Of a DNA stretch of 64,000 nt, positions 1 through 12,229 are shown piece by piece. Every line of letters starts with the position of its first letter. Within the stretch, counting starts at the first letter, position 1. The DNA is from Oreocharis arfaki (Eukaryota > Chordata > Aves > Passeriformes > Paramythiidae): positions 372,139 through 436,138 of the forward strand of contig VZRR01006730.1 in the NCBI GenBank assembly GCA_013398015.1. Direction: 5' to 3'. Position numbers and translations under genes: made by a program. The notes below the pieces were generated by a model. The model searched no databases, had not been told where the DNA came from, and saw only the letters and a program-made list of their open reading frames with translations.

Positions 1-1690
1 TTTAAACCACAACGGGGAAGAGTTCAGAATGCAGGCACGGCTCCCAGTCAGCCACCATCCCACCCTGGAATCTCTTCAGGAAGCTGGCTAATTTTTCATT
101 TGCTACCCTAGACCATGTCAAATGGCTACATTCCAACAGCCACTGACACACACCTCCACTGGGAGTGACACTCCATTCAGAGAGCTTGTCAAAGAAAACA
201 TCACGTTACCTCGGAAAAGAAATCCTGCAAAAGAGTGGTGTTTATGCCAGCAGGCAGCAGACAAAGTATATCCTTGGTTTGGGCTGACATTCCAGTCTTA
301 TCAATGCCTCTGATCTAAATTCTGCTAAGTACTTTGTCTGAAGCTTAGTCTAAAGCCAACAACTGTATCATTTAACTCACCCTTTGCCAGGGTCCTCAAA
401 CACCAATGACCTCTGCCATTCTCATTCCAAATATTCTGGCTATTACCACTGAAATGGTGGAGTCCACACATCTGCCACTTTCCAGTTTCAGCAGCAGGTA
501 GACCAGGGTGCAGACCTCTATAAACCCCAGTCCTGAAACTCAAGCCCCAGGGAAAAGAAGTTTAGTAACACATTTGCAAATGAATACACTTCTGGCAAAT
601 CTATAAGGCATAATGGCCCAAATGAAAAACACCTGGCCTGTCAAACTGAGCAGGAGACAATAAACAACAAGGTTTTGAGTCTGCCATTATCATTTTGTTC
701 CACAAAAGATGGAACATGAGAAATCAGGAAAAAGAAAAGCTCGTTTGAGAAAACTGCCCAGAAAAGAATGATATCAACACAACTCTTACCAGAGTAAGTG
801 CACGAGACTCTTTCCTTTGTGGTCAAACTCTGCTTCAGAACAACCCTGAATCAGGAGGACTCCACCTTGTGCCTCTGCTTCTTTGAAAATTCACATGTGG
901 GGCAGGGACCAAGGTACAGAGAGATGGCAATAGGAGGGGTAGGAGGTGGCAGTAAATAGTCAAGCAGGAAGTGTGAATCAAGTCACAACAGGTTGAAGAG
1001 GTGCTTTCTTTTTTAAAAAGCAAGGAACACAAAACAAACTGGCTCTACCCTTCACTCAGGCTCATCACAGCAACCTGAAGAATACCCCCAAAACTCTTTC
1101 TTATAGAGGTCCCAGCAGTATTTCACCAAGGGTTAGTGTAAGACAAGAAAACACAAAGAAAATGCAAATGCTTGTGACCCTGAATGAACAGGTCTTTCCT
1201 TGCAGTGGAACACAGGCCTATTCCCCCTATTTCAGATTTCTGTACATGTTATTTCTGGACAGGATGGCAAGCTCTGGCCATTCAAACATGAGAGATGCCA
1301 CCTACTGTGGATTACTCAGTCAGTTGAGGACCTTACAGCTGCATTGCTTAAGTATGTAATTTCTATGGCATTTTCATGCAAAAAACCACTTCTGTGCTCA
1401 GGATGCAATAAAGGGCCATATCTAAAACAATTCAGCAAAAGCAACTGAGTCCTGATAATAATATAATCAAGACAGCAAGAGCCAGAAAGGAACCCAAGTT
1501 TAGCTGAAGTCGATGGAAAATTACACATATCACAAACATTCAAGAAGTTTGGTGCTCCTTCTCTTTACAGTGCCACCTGTCATTGCCACTTGGGCCTGGC
1601 AAACAGCAGATGTCCCCAGAGCCCCATTAGAAAAGCCCTTCCTCAGCCCAGCTGCAAAGACATCCAAGGAGAAAACAGAAAGACTCCTAC
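1..1690 (-). other. ARHGAP1: ARHGAP1 intron, partial
   Basis: This stretch follows the splice donor at 1689-1690 (minus strand). I looked for the next expected ARHGAP1 exon, the start of the CRAL-TRIO/SEC14-like region, and did not find it, so the window starts inside this intron. No repeat family or second gene was recognised. Confidence 0.6.
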
Positions 1691-2709
1691 CTGCTACTTC
1701 CACAATGTGGTGCCTGGCGATATCGTAGTAGGGATCATTCCACTGCAGGTGAGTGACAGGCTCAGGGGAGCCTTTGGAGTCATCTGCACAAAGTACAAGA
1801 AACAAGCAATCAGAAGAAGGGATCTGGAGCACACTGGCAAGTACAAAGAGATAGAGGTATAAGAAAAAAATGGCACTTGTACATGGGAGGGACAAATGTA
1901 TGCAACTGTACACCATGAAAACCCACTTTTGAAATTCTGAGTGGACAAGAGCAGCAATGACTTCAGAAGAGTCTTGTCAGTGCTACGAGGGCCATATGTG
2001 TCCCTCAGAACGTACACTCTCTCAAACAACTGTTCAGATACGTCACAATTATTCACAAAGACAAAACCCAAGGACACCATCATGGCTTTTCAGAAAAGGA
2101 GGATCTGAACATAGTCCCTTGATGGATGGTCATGCTGTATGTCCTTGAGCTAACTTTCCTGACCTCTTTGGCCAGCAGTTCATAGCACAGGATTTCAGAG
2201 CAACAACTCAGATCTCCAGCCCCACCTCCCAGATGGAAGTTTGAGACCATTCCAGTGCAGAAGGCCAAACTCTCCTGCAAGAGACCATAGTGGAGGACAC
2301 TCAAGGATTTACAGCACATCTGTACTGTCAGCATCAAAATGTAGCCAGGCACAGGACTGACAAGAGTGTATTTACAGCAGCTGGCTCTGCACTTTTCAGT
2401 GCTGTTCAATACTGAGGCTGATTCACTTGGGTGTGGTGCAAGTTTAATGTGTCTATAAAGCTTTTAAATGGAACTGGGGCTCTCTGTATATGTATATATG
2501 ACCACAGAGCTGCAGGATAAACAACTGCTTTTTGGCCAAAACCCAGACCCCTAACAAGCAGGATACTTACCTGATTTGGGAAAAGCTGGGACTTCATCTG
2601 CTGGCCAGTTCTTATCATCTATGGAGGCCAGTTTGAGCTGGCTGAGGAACTGGTTGGTATCATCCAGGTTCGGGTCATCCTGAAGCTCCGAGAGTGGGTC
2701 TGTAGCCAT
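1691..2709 (-). CDS. ARHGAP1: ARHGAP1 (Cdc42GAP/p50RhoGAP), N-terminal exons
   Basis: Two exons of the Rho GTPase-activating protein ARHGAP1 are visible. Exon A spans 2571-2742, with the start codon at 2707-2709 and 33 bases of 5'UTR; exon B spans 1691-1783. Both have canonical sites (acceptors CTAG and GCAG, donors GTAAG and GTAGG). The protein begins MATDPLSELQDD, continues with a KLASIDDKNWP motif, and after the join reads DDSKGSPEPV then DPYYDIARH, closely matching the human N-terminus (MDPLSELQDD). The start sits in a strong Kozak context (GACCATGG). This part precedes the SEC14-like and RhoGAP domains, which lie left of the window. The family accelerates GTP hydrolysis by Cdc42 and Rho in the cytosol. 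The upstream exon is noncoding and probably lies in the CpG island near 7500. Confidence 0.93.
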
Positions 2710-2742
2710 GGTCCTCAAATACCGCAGTTTATTTCGCAGTGC

Positions 2743-5700
2743 CTAGAACAAAGACTGCACAGATTCCTAGGTGAGACACAAATTTACCTCCCCACAGAGG
2801 CACTTCCTCTTCTCACTGATTTCCCCCCAGTACTCCCTTATCTTTACTTATCCAGAGATGATGCTTCCCCTCCCCCCTAATACAAGCAGGAACTCCTCCT
2901 CCTCTAAGCCGGAGGCACGCCATGTCAGATTCTTTCATGCCAATTGCTATCGAAGGCCATCAAGAGCTGTACCAACCCTCTCAACGAGTCTCTGCTCGAC
3001 CACAGCTCTGGACAGAACAGTTTTTCTCTCCTGAAACAGAAGCAGCACCAGGACACTGCAGAAGGCGACAGGCTGCACCAGCCCCTGCCTGATACACTCC
3101 CTGCACGGCTCTGAGCTCCCCCTCCCTCCGAACGGCTGGCACAAAGCCCGGCTGTTTCCACAGTTGGCCCAGTGCTGGAAGCTTTCCCAAGAATCAGCCC
3201 CCCCCCCTTCCCCCCATAATGGAGAGCCAAAGCTCTCAACAACACTGAAGTGGGTGCTTCAGTGTGCTGGGATCTGAACAGAGAAGTGAACAGCTCCTTA
3301 GAACAGGAATTTTTTAGGCTGAGCTAGAAAGACAGGGAGAACAATACACATACAATCCTCATCTCCTTTCAGCATCACCCAGTACATCCTTTCTCCTACA
3401 TAACAGCTAGCAGCAAGGAATCATCTCTTTCATTTAAAGCCATACTGCCTGATTATTTTTCACCAAGCCTGCCGTAATACTGAGGAGACCAAAGAATTAA
3501 GAGAGTCCAAGAAACAGACAGCTCAGTGCATTTGCTGTTGTTTGCAAATATTTCTCACTCTCAACTGAAGCAGAAGGTACATTAAAGCTGGGAGTGAGCT
3601 AGCACGGCACACAGGACCTCCTAAGAGTACCAACTCTTAGGGACAATCCTTGGGAAACAGCTGTTATCCTCCGAATTCAGTGTCCTGGAAGTAAGCAAGG
3701 AAACATTAAAAAGGACAGCTATGTAGATCTGGATTGCTCACACAGACCACACGGACAATAATTCAGTGGTCAGCAGGCAGCAAGCCAAGAGGAACTGTAG
3801 AAAAACAAAGCGACACCTTGCATCAGCAAGAGTCTCTGTAACACTGTTTCACAGAGATGCTTGTGCTTATTTTGCATTATGAGGAGATCAAAGGGTGCAA
3901 AGATGATCTGAGGAGGCACAACACCTTAGTGTGAGAAGTATACTCGCAGTAAAGCTATTTCCTTTAGCAGAATGGAGAGGGGGCAACAATGTTTTGCATC
4001 GTCCATCTCTAGAGCTTGAATGTGTACGTTCATCCAGAGAAAACAATGAAACAGTTACTAAAACTGAGCACAGAGGACAAAACCTGTGAGAGACTGAGCT
4101 CTGGAAGGCGTCACATCCGTGCTCAGGTCTATACTTGTCATCAAGCTTGGGGATGCATTTTGAGAGCACAGGAAACTGGATATTCAGTGTTTTCCCTCTG
4201 CGTTTGGATCATTCCAAGCTTACTACTTACTTCCTGTCCTCCCTTATCTGCTACTCACCAGTTTATCAGTTGTCCCCTCTCTGGGTCTCCCAAAGGACTA
4301 GAAGCTATTACTAATCAAATGCAGTGTTTCCCAAAATACGAAAGAACATGGCCTATACAAGCAGCAGGTCACAAGACAGCACATCAGACACACAGGGTCC
4401 CACCAATGCAGCCACGCAAAGACCCAACCAAAATTATTCCTGTCCCTCTGGAAAGGACTGCCAGAGCTGTCTGACCTCCTCTGATCTTGACAGGGCAAGG
4501 AGCAAGAAATAAGGTTCCCTAACACCATGAGCTCATGCTGGAACCACGCAGCAGTAGAGCCAAGGGACAAGGACTCCCCACCCTTAGCAGCTGGTCTGAT
4601 TTCTATGGTAACAGCAGGCACTGACTCCTATGACTCAGCGAGCTTAAAGCATTTCCCACAGGAGCTCAGCAGCCCCAAAAGTCAGTACTCCATGCTGAGG
4701 AAGCTTCCATGGCTGCCCAGGGCAGCCTCTCAGCATTCACAGCTCTCAGGGACTTCCCGGCCCCGGTGGGGACAGGAGACCCACGTTTGACTGCTGCCAT
4801 CCACTGAGATGCTTTTCATGGGAGATTCTTGGGGATGCCCACTAGCAACGATTTCCCCAAAGCCAGCTCCTGAAACACCTGGGGACCAAATCCAAATCCC
4901 TCCAGACAGCAGTGATGGCATAGGGCCAGCAAGTCACCTTGTCCCTACACAGATCACCACTTGCAGCACTTGTCCAGAGACAGAAGAGCTGGTTATTAGA
5001 CAACACTGGGGGATTTCCCCTGAGGCGTAAAATTAATCTTAGTGTGGCACCACGTGGAAGAAGGAAGTTATTAGTAGGAGCCACACTGGGAAAAGAGCCC
5101 AGTGGATAGGGCCCTTGCCTTACCCCTTGGAAAAACAGACAAGGCTCTCCAGATACCTTCCTGTGGTTTTCACAGCCAGCTCCATTCCTTGGCTCTACAT
5201 TAGGGCTCCATGGTGTCAATGGAAAGAGGATCCAGAGCAGAAGACCTCTCAGATTTCAGGTCTTTCTAGTGAACCAGACTGTAGCACCCAGAGAGCCCCA
5301 GAAGGTTTTGCAGAGTTTTCTCCAGCCCTTTCCCAACATGCAAAAGGCAAAAGCACAGGGTCTCATATCAGATAACCATAGAGCAGTTTAGGACATATAA
5401 TCCTCTAAATACTTGGGAACTAGTAGGCTCTGAGAAGGAGAGAACTGGAGTTAGGACATAAGAAACTGAAAAAACCGTAAGAAATTAAGGATCTTCGTAG
5501 AAGGATACACATTTCACTTCCCAATAGTGCAGCTGCATGAGATGTTTCTCTGTGTACTCAAAAACGATCCATAACGATCTGTCATTAAACAGAAAGTCCA
5601 TATGTACCATGGTGATATGGTTGTTAAAATGGGTGAAGTGTTTGTTAAAAACATTTCAAGTTTTTTAACACTAAAAGAGCATTTAAACAGATTTAACTCA

Positions 5701-6768
5701 GTTTAAAAACTGCACCCATTTTACATAAATGTCATGACAAGATGCAAGCGGTACACTCCATACAGCAATTAGTAAGATAAGAAAAATTACAGACCAAGAT
5801 TTAAAAAACAAAAACTCTAGCCAAACATCTAAAAACTAAAGAATCACACATGGCAGCAGAAGCATTTACTTACTACCAGGCTCTAAAGAGCCAACAGCTT
5901 CCTTTTTCCCCAAGTATTTAAGTATGTTTTCTGCAACTACACCGCACCTGAACATTTGCTGTTTAATAAAAATTAACTCTCCTAGATAAGAGGGACGTGA
6001 TGCAGAACAGCACATTCTGCTAAAGGAGAGAACTCAGCCCATTAAAATACAATTTTAACACAAATTCTGAGCTGAAGATTCCTTATATGAGATCCAGAAT
6101 TTACCCAGGGAAGACCATTCACTTAAATCTAGGAAATCTTGGTAGCTGCTGTTCATGCAATGTATTTTTTTCTCCAATTTCAGTTTCACTATTTTTCTAC
6201 CACTTATTTCTAAACTACACCTGCTTGGTAGTTTCCTTTTCCTGTTTTTCTTCCAGATGTACTATTAGTTCAGAAGTGAATTACACTTCAAAATATGTCC
6301 ATGCATATATTACCACACCCTGGAGCTGTACATACAATAAAGAACTACAGAAGCAAAGTGGCCTCTTTTTCCATGCCAGATGAACAAGCAATGGTCAGAT
6401 GCAATGCTATCCCAGTTTCGGGATTATTTTTCTGACTCTGCTGCCATTCACACCTCCTCCCAGTTTCGGTTTATTTGCACAAATGTCTCTTTGTCTGTGC
6501 GCATCAATCAAGTCCCTGAACTTTGCTATAGTGTTAGAAACACGCACATTGCAAGAAAAGGGAGCAGTTACTCAGCAGCAGACCTTCAGAGTACTCACAT
6601 GCATGAATGAGCTCCAGAGCCCAGACTCACCCACAAAGCCAACCCCGTGTCTTCCCTCACATCAAGACTGACAATACCACCGAGAAAATCACTACCCTGG
6701 TACTACCCTGAAAGAACCTAGAGGTCAAGGGCCAGACCTTGTCATGGCTCACCATGACCAGTTAACTC
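2743..6768 (-). other. ARHGAP1: ARHGAP1 first intron, no gene seen
   Basis: This is sequence between the acceptor of the first coding exon and the CpG-rich promoter. It holds a C tract at 3198-3215 but no recognisable exon, RNA gene or CR1 element. Open frames here are short and show no known motif. The last 455 bases (6314-6768) recur at 12230-12684. Confidence 0.55.
6314..6768. repeat. Left flank of N gap, duplicated at 12230-12684
   Basis: These 455 bases are identical to 12230-12684 in the same orientation except at two positions that I found (6599 a versus 12515 g; 6653 t versus 12569 c). The match starts just after a single N at 12229 and ends exactly where the N run begins at 6769. 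That pattern indicates an allelic or redundant contig, not a genomic duplication. Confidence 0.9.
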
Positions 6769-7438
6769 NNNNNNNNNNNNNNNNNNNNNNNNNNNNNNNN
6801 NNNNNNNNNNNNNNNNNNNNNNNNNNNNNNNNNNNNNNNNNNNNNNNNNNNNNNNNNNNNNNNNNNNNNNNNNNNNNNNNNNNNNNNNNNNNNNNNNNNN
6901 NNNNNNNNNNNNNNNNNNNNNNNNNNNNNNNNNNNNNNNNNNNNNNNNNNNNNNNNNNNNNNNNNNNNNNNNNNNNNNNNNNNNNNNNNNNNNNNNNNNN
7001 NNNNNNNNNNNNNNNNNNNNNNNNNNNNNNNNNNNNNNNNNNNNNNNNNNNNNNNNNNNNNNNNNNNNNNNNNNNNNNNNNNNNNNNNNNNNNNNNNNNN
7101 NNNNNNNNNNNNNNNNNNNNNNNNNNNNNNNNNNNNNNNNNNNNNNNNNNNNNNNNNNNNNNNNNNNNNNNNNNNNNNNNNNNNNNNNNNNNNNNNNNNN
7201 NNNNNNNNNNNNNNNNNNNNNNNNNNNNNNNNNNNNNNNNNNNNNNNNNNNNNNNNNNNNNNNNNNNNNNNNNNNNNNNNNNNNNNNNNNNNNNNNNNNN
7301 NNNNNNNNNNNNNNNNNNNNNNNNNNNNNNNNNNNNNNNNNNNNNNNNNNNNNNNNNNNNNNNNNNNNNNNNNNNNNNNNNNNNNNNNNNNNNNNNNNNN
7401 NNNNNNNNNNNNNNNNNNNNNNNNNNNNNNNNNNNNNN
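6769..7438. other. Assembly gap (670 Ns)
   Basis: This is a run of N directly next to GC-rich sequence. The patch at 12230-13710 matches both edges of the gap and supplies about 991 bases (12685-13675) between them, so the gap size is probably underestimated. Apparent open frames crossing the gap are meaningless. Confidence 0.97.
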
Positions 7439-7760
7439 CCCCGGGCCCCGCTGCTGCACGCAGGCCCCGGCCGCGCTCCCCGGGCACCCCACGCCGCCCC
7501 GCCGGTGCCGGTGCCAGTACCTGCCGCCGCCGCCCGCCTGTCGCCGCCGCCCGCCGGAAGCGCGTCCTCGCCGCCGGGAGAACCCGCCCCGCCCCTCCCG
7601 ATACCGGCCGCCGTCCGGGCGCGTCCGCTGCTCCCTCGCAGCGTTCCGCCGGCACGGGGCGCCCGAAGCTGAGGGGGCGGCTGCGGAGGCGCGGGGGTCC
7701 CGGGCCAGCGCCGCAGGCAGAACCCCTCGTAGGTGGGTGCCGCGGCCCAGAGTAGGTGGG
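7439..7760. promoter_or_regulatory. CpG island, probable ARHGAP1/ZNF408 bidirectional promoter
   Basis: The sequence is very GC-rich with dense CpG (for example cgccgccgcccgcc runs), lies between the minus-strand ARHGAP1 coding start and the plus-strand zinc-finger sequence, and extends into the N gap. A minus-strand donor-like GGCAG/GTACTG at 7520-7521 could end the noncoding ARHGAP1 exon 1. A plus-strand donor-like TAG/GTGGGT at 7732-7733 could end a first exon of the opposite gene. ARHGAP1 and ZNF408 are head to head in human. Promoter activity is inferred from composition and position only; no transcription start can be fixed. Confidence 0.6.
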
Positions 7761-8173
7761 ATGAGCGGCCCGGCCTTCCCGAGCGTCGGGTTTGCGCCTT
7801 CGGCTGTCCCCAGCATGTGTACGCCCTGCAACCCCTGCGGGACGGCGGTCCGGACCTTGCGTCGCTTTTAGGAGCTACTAGCCGAGAAAAGAGCGTGTCG
7901 CCCTGTTTTATGCCAGTCATGACGATACCTCCTAAAAATACTGCTCGTGAAACACTAGGAATGCTGCAGGGGTACTGTCTGTGGTGAGAAATCAGAGATT
8001 CGTCCCTCTTCCCCAGTTTAAAAGGAAAAAAGATCACAGCAGTAATGGTTCTCATGGCAGAGCCCCAGGATTACTGCATACTCAATTTCCAATGTTCATC
8101 TTCCTCTTATCCAGCAGCAATCATGTCACATAACAGCCAGCGTTAACTCACCCATCGTGCCTTTGTGTTTGTG
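7761..8173 (+). other. Spacer or intron between CpG island and zinc-finger sequence
   Basis: This stretch has falling GC content and no recognisable coding motif. It ends in a splice-acceptor-like pyrimidine-rich tract and CAG (tttgtgtttgtgcag) at about 8159-8173, which could be the acceptor of the zinc-finger exon. Confidence 0.35.
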
Positions 8174-9804
8174 CAGGGGATCGTGAGGTGTCCAAGGTGG
8201 GAGCTGATAAAACCACAGTCCTCAATGACCCTGTTAGCAGGCTGTCCACCAAACATTTCCACAGGCTGCAAGAAGCTTCCAAACATGAGCCATGGCAAGC
8301 CAGGGTGCTGGGGACTGAGAATCAGCACGTCGGGCCCATCTCAACAATTACGACCAGTGCCAGGTGCAAAGAAGAATTGGATAAGGGTGTGGATCCCAGA
8401 TCTGCAGCAGAAAAAGTGGAAATGGGACAGTGCTCTGTTGGTTGGCAAGCCATGCAAGGTGCCTGCTCTGGCCAGCCCACTCCAGAAGTGCCTGCAGGAC
8501 TGTGGTGGCAGGGCAACTGGGCAGGAACCCCATAAGCCCAGTCGTACAGAAGGAGAGACTGTAGAGGTTTGTGAAAAGGAGAGGAAAGCTTCCAAAAACT
8601 TCAGACTGGCATCCCCAGAGCGTGGGGGAAAGGGCTCACTGGAGGGGCCTAAGTGGCAGGAGGAGTATTATGGAGCTGGTGGAGGATTATTCTGGCAGCC
8701 CAGGCCCCCCACTAAAAGCCCTGTCCCAAAAGGAGATGATCAAGCACAAGTGTTGCTCCAGGGAGTATGATAAAGCTTTCCTGTGGCTCTGCCACCCCAA
8801 GAAGCACCACTTTCTCCGCCCTGGCCACAAGCCCTTCCTGCACACAGAGTGTGGCAAGAACTATAGTTCAGAGGGGAGCTTCAAGGCCCATGTGTTGGCC
8901 CACAGGGACATGTGACCATTCCAGCGCACCCAGTGTGACAAGGTTTGCTGCCCCAAAGGAGACTTGCAGGAGCACCAGGTCCTGCGCACTGGCCAGCACC
9001 CCTTGTCCTGCCAGCAGTGTGGCAAGGCCTTTGCTGGCTCTCTCTCCGCATGCACAGGAAGATCCATTTGGCCTCTGAGACTGGCCCAGCTGGTCCCAAG
9101 GGGTGCCGGTGTGATATGTGGATATCACCTGGCCACCCCCAGCTCCTTGTGCAACCACATGTGCCTGCACACAGGGGAGTGCACTTTCAGCTGAGAGCAG
9201 TGCAGCAAGTCCTACACCCTGGCCACTAAGCTGTGGTGCCATAAGAAATCCCACCTGGCTGGAAGCCCCGCAAATGTGAGCTCTATGGCATGGGCTACAC
9301 CCTTCCCCAGAGCCTTGCACTCCATGTGCTCACCCACGAGGTGGGAAAGGACTCTGAGGAACTCACCACTGCAGTGGCCTCACTTGCTGTGGACCTACCC
9401 CAGGCAGCAAGAAAGATGCCACAGAGGAAGGGCCAGCAGGAGGGGATTGTGGCAGAGCCCACCCTGCTCATGGTGCAGGTGCTGAGGCCAGCGAGTGAGG
9501 CTGAGCTGCTGATCACAGCCAGCAGTCACTGCATTGCTACTTACCAGTCTCGAGGCAGACCCCAGATCCTGGGGCACACAGGAGAAAGGCTATGTGTCCA
9601 TCAGCAAAGGACGTAATCAAAATCATCCTCTCTGAGCATGAGGACAAATACATTATGATGCAGGATGAGGCTTCACTGAGTGACATGGTCATTATGCAGG
9701 AGGGGATGGGCTTCAGAGCAGTGGCAGAAGGGGTAGAGGTCAAGACCAATACCTGGCTGTCCCAACATGCCCTGGCTGTTCTTCTTCTGTGCTTATTAAA
9801 ATGA
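8174..9804 (+). pseudogene. ZNF408: Decayed C2H2 zinc-finger gene, probable ZNF408 remnant
   Basis: The plus strand encodes recognisable Kruppel-type C2H2 fingers and linkers, such as HTECGKNYSSEGSFKAHVLAH, CQQCGKAFAG, HRKIHLASE and SLCNHMCLHTGE, but not in one frame. In-frame TGA stops fall at 8913-8915 and 9192-9194. The reading frame shifts between CGKAFAG and HRKIH (about 9035-9060), again downstream, and between the tail segments at 9290-9616 and 9592-9804. Some metal ligands are replaced: one finger starts H-x2-C instead of C-x2-C, and another has CDKVCC. A conserved-looking acidic tail (EDKYIMMQDEASLSDMVIMQ) follows. An ATTAAA polyadenylation hexamer is still present. The ZNF408 name comes from position (head to head with ARHGAP1, upstream of F2, same strand) and C2H2 content. 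I could not identify the N-terminal PR/SET-like part of ZNF408. The neighbouring genes are intact, so general sequencing error is a weaker explanation. Confidence 0.7.
9795..9800 (+). terminator. ATTAAA polyadenylation signal of the zinc-finger remnant
   Basis: The common polyadenylation variant ATTAAA lies inside the end of the last open segment (stop at 9802-9804). It may be a relic of the original 3' end. Its use is not shown by the sequence. Confidence 0.35.
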
Positions 9805-12228
9805 GGTAAAAAATCATAACTTATCTCTCTCATCTCTGTGTTAGCAACAAGGCCTTGTGGCTCAGCCCCAGGCAGAATTAGCAGTCTTGGAGGTAACTGC
9901 CTGTGTAAACGTGGGGCTTTGCAGTAGCTGCTCGTTGAAGCTCTGAGCCTACACGTGCCACATGCTGGGCCTGGCGCATGGAAGGTATTGACTGCTGATG
10001 GGAATAACTTCTTAGAGAAGACAGCATTAATGAGCACTGCTTCTGTTCTGCCTGTGTTACATTGTCAGTCAGTGACAGCACACTGCGGGGAAGGCAGGAA
10101 AAGTCTCAAAGCAGCGACTTTGAGCAGTGCCTTTCTTTCAAGATTTTTAATTACTTATTGCTATTCAAGCACTTTCCTGGGCTTTTACTCTTGGAGCTAA
10201 GCAGCACTTCTGATCATTTGAAGGTCATGCTGGTGCCAGACAGTACTGGTAAGCAGCTTCCCAAGTGTTTACAAGGTGTCTTGGAATATGAAGAGCGTTT
10301 TTCACAATTAGCGGAAGCAAAGTCCTGCACTGGGGCTAGGGCTGAGTGTTCCTTCTCCGCTGTCACCTGCTTTGCTTGCTGTCAGCTGCCTGCCCTTACA
10401 GTGACTGGACAGTCTGTCTGTGGATATGAAAAGGATAGTTTAGTGTCTCACTGTGCAATTTTCACTGTCCCCAGCTGAAAGGCTCCTCACCTCTCCACGT
10501 AAAGGTTGAGTAGTTCATCCCTGCTCGGAAGATTTTCCATTTCCTCTCCACATTCAAGTTGGGTTCATTATTTTTTCCCCCTTGTTTCTCTGCTCACATT
10601 CTTGCTTCCTCTCTTCCACTTCTTTCCTCCCCCTGCACCGCCACAACTACACCCCAGTATCCCTTCTGTTCCATCTCCTTCAGTGCCTGTTCGCCAACTG
10701 AGGCATGCTGATGTAAACTAGTCCTGTTGCAGGAAGGAAGGGCACAGTTCCCCATGCTATGGGAACTTGACCTCCTAGGAAGAGACTGGCAATACCAGAC
10801 CTAACAGAGGTCTTTCAGATTTGCATGCTCTGCACTCTCTTTTCGCATGTTACAAGAACACCACTTTCATTTGCTGAATCCTCGGTTTTAGCTATTCTTG
10901 CTCTCTATGTTAGGCCTCTCAAACATCTGCAATTCCCTGAATTTTTTTTGTTTAGTCTTGCTTAGTGGCTTTAAATTCTCTGGGTCTCTTATGCCCACTG
11001 CACAAGAGGAAAATATAGAGGCACCAGGAAATCATAAGTAGCACAGTTCCCTTTTGGGGTGCGATGAATGCAGTTACGTGACACCCCTAAAAGCTGCTCT
11101 TTGTGGTTTCTACGTTAATTTTTTTTTTCATAAACTTTTACGACCAGTTTTAAGACAAGGTGCTAGAGTGAGATCCATGACACTTTGATGTGATGTAAAG
11201 ATGGAAGGTGAATTCAGTTGATAAACCCTTGGGTGTCCTAATTTTTAATTATTTTCTCTATAGTTAGGGAGCACGTGAGCTGAGTCTTCCCTGAGTGCTT
11301 GGAGCACAGGCATATGAGGGAGCTCGTATTTGAAGCTGCAGTGCTTCCTGCTGCTCTCTTTGGTGCCTATCCAAACTCAAATATTGACACAGCTGCAGAA
11401 TGTTCCCACTGGAGCTGGGCTCATGTGCTGTGTTTGAAGCATGTGCCCTCTGTCACAGCAGAACTGGGAGAGAAGGGGGAGCAGTGGGGGGAAGGGACAG
11501 GGAGAACCCAGACCTCTATTGCCTGAACAGCTGACCTGCTTCTTTTTTCTAAAGTAACAGGAGAGAAATTATGAATTAGGAGGTCTTCACAGAAACATTG
11601 TTCACCTAACAGTTGATCTGAGTAGGTGGGAGTGGGTCTGTGCTGTGCTGCACGTATTACTTGGCTGCAAGATAAACTTAGCTGGTCAATCCTGACTGAG
11701 GAGCCTGTAGGTGACTTCCATTGGGTCCCTGGTGGTGATGCCACCACCGTGTCTTTGTCTTTGTCTTAAAAACAGCATGTTCTCATGTGAGCAACCTTTT
11801 GCTTGACAGCAAAATGATGCATGAAGTTGTTTACTCCTAGGAAAATCCTATAAAAGGCCTGAAGACCAGGGTGCTGGTGAACCTCAACGTGGATGGGATC
11901 TGTGCCTTTTTTATTGGGATCCATAACAAGCCCTCATGCTAATGCATTAAATTTGGTGTAGTTGTCAAGATCCTGATGAGAAGGGAAGAAAAATAGCAAG
12001 GAAAAGGATGCGTGCCTGCTTGGTCCCATATGCTGGCATGGGGAACAGTTACACAGCGTGCTGCCTTTCGATGCCAGTGAAGGTTATGCTTCAGGACAGA
12101 AGACACGTGATTACCCAGCTGGACTCGGATCTTGTGCACCCATTACCCTTGCAGGTTCAGGCAGCAAGCACACAGCTCTCCTGGGTGGTGGGCTCCACCT
12201 TGCTGGCAGAGCTTCACCAAGGCTTTGC
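9805..12228. other. Intergenic, no gene recognised
   Basis: This stretch holds a pyrimidine-rich tract (about 10540-10690) and short open frames without known motifs. No CR1, tRNA or conserved exon was seen. It ends at a single N (12229) that marks a contig join. Confidence 0.5.
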
Positions 12229-12229
12229 N

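Noticed and set aside
1530..2083. Long minus-strand open frames of about 128 residues around ARHGAP1 exon B
   Set aside because: Only 1691-1783 matches ARHGAP1 and is bounded by splice sites; the rest is intron read-through.
4016..4474. A 152-residue plus-strand open frame in the ARHGAP1 intron
   Set aside because: No recognisable domain, no splice or promoter context, and composition like the surrounding intron.
6742..8055. Very long open frames crossing 6769-7438 on both strands
   Set aside because: They are open only because the gap is N; the GC-rich flank lacks stops by composition.
9537..10037. A 166-residue minus-strand open frame over the tail of the zinc-finger remnant
   Set aside because: It is antisense to the readable zinc-finger tail and has no known motif.
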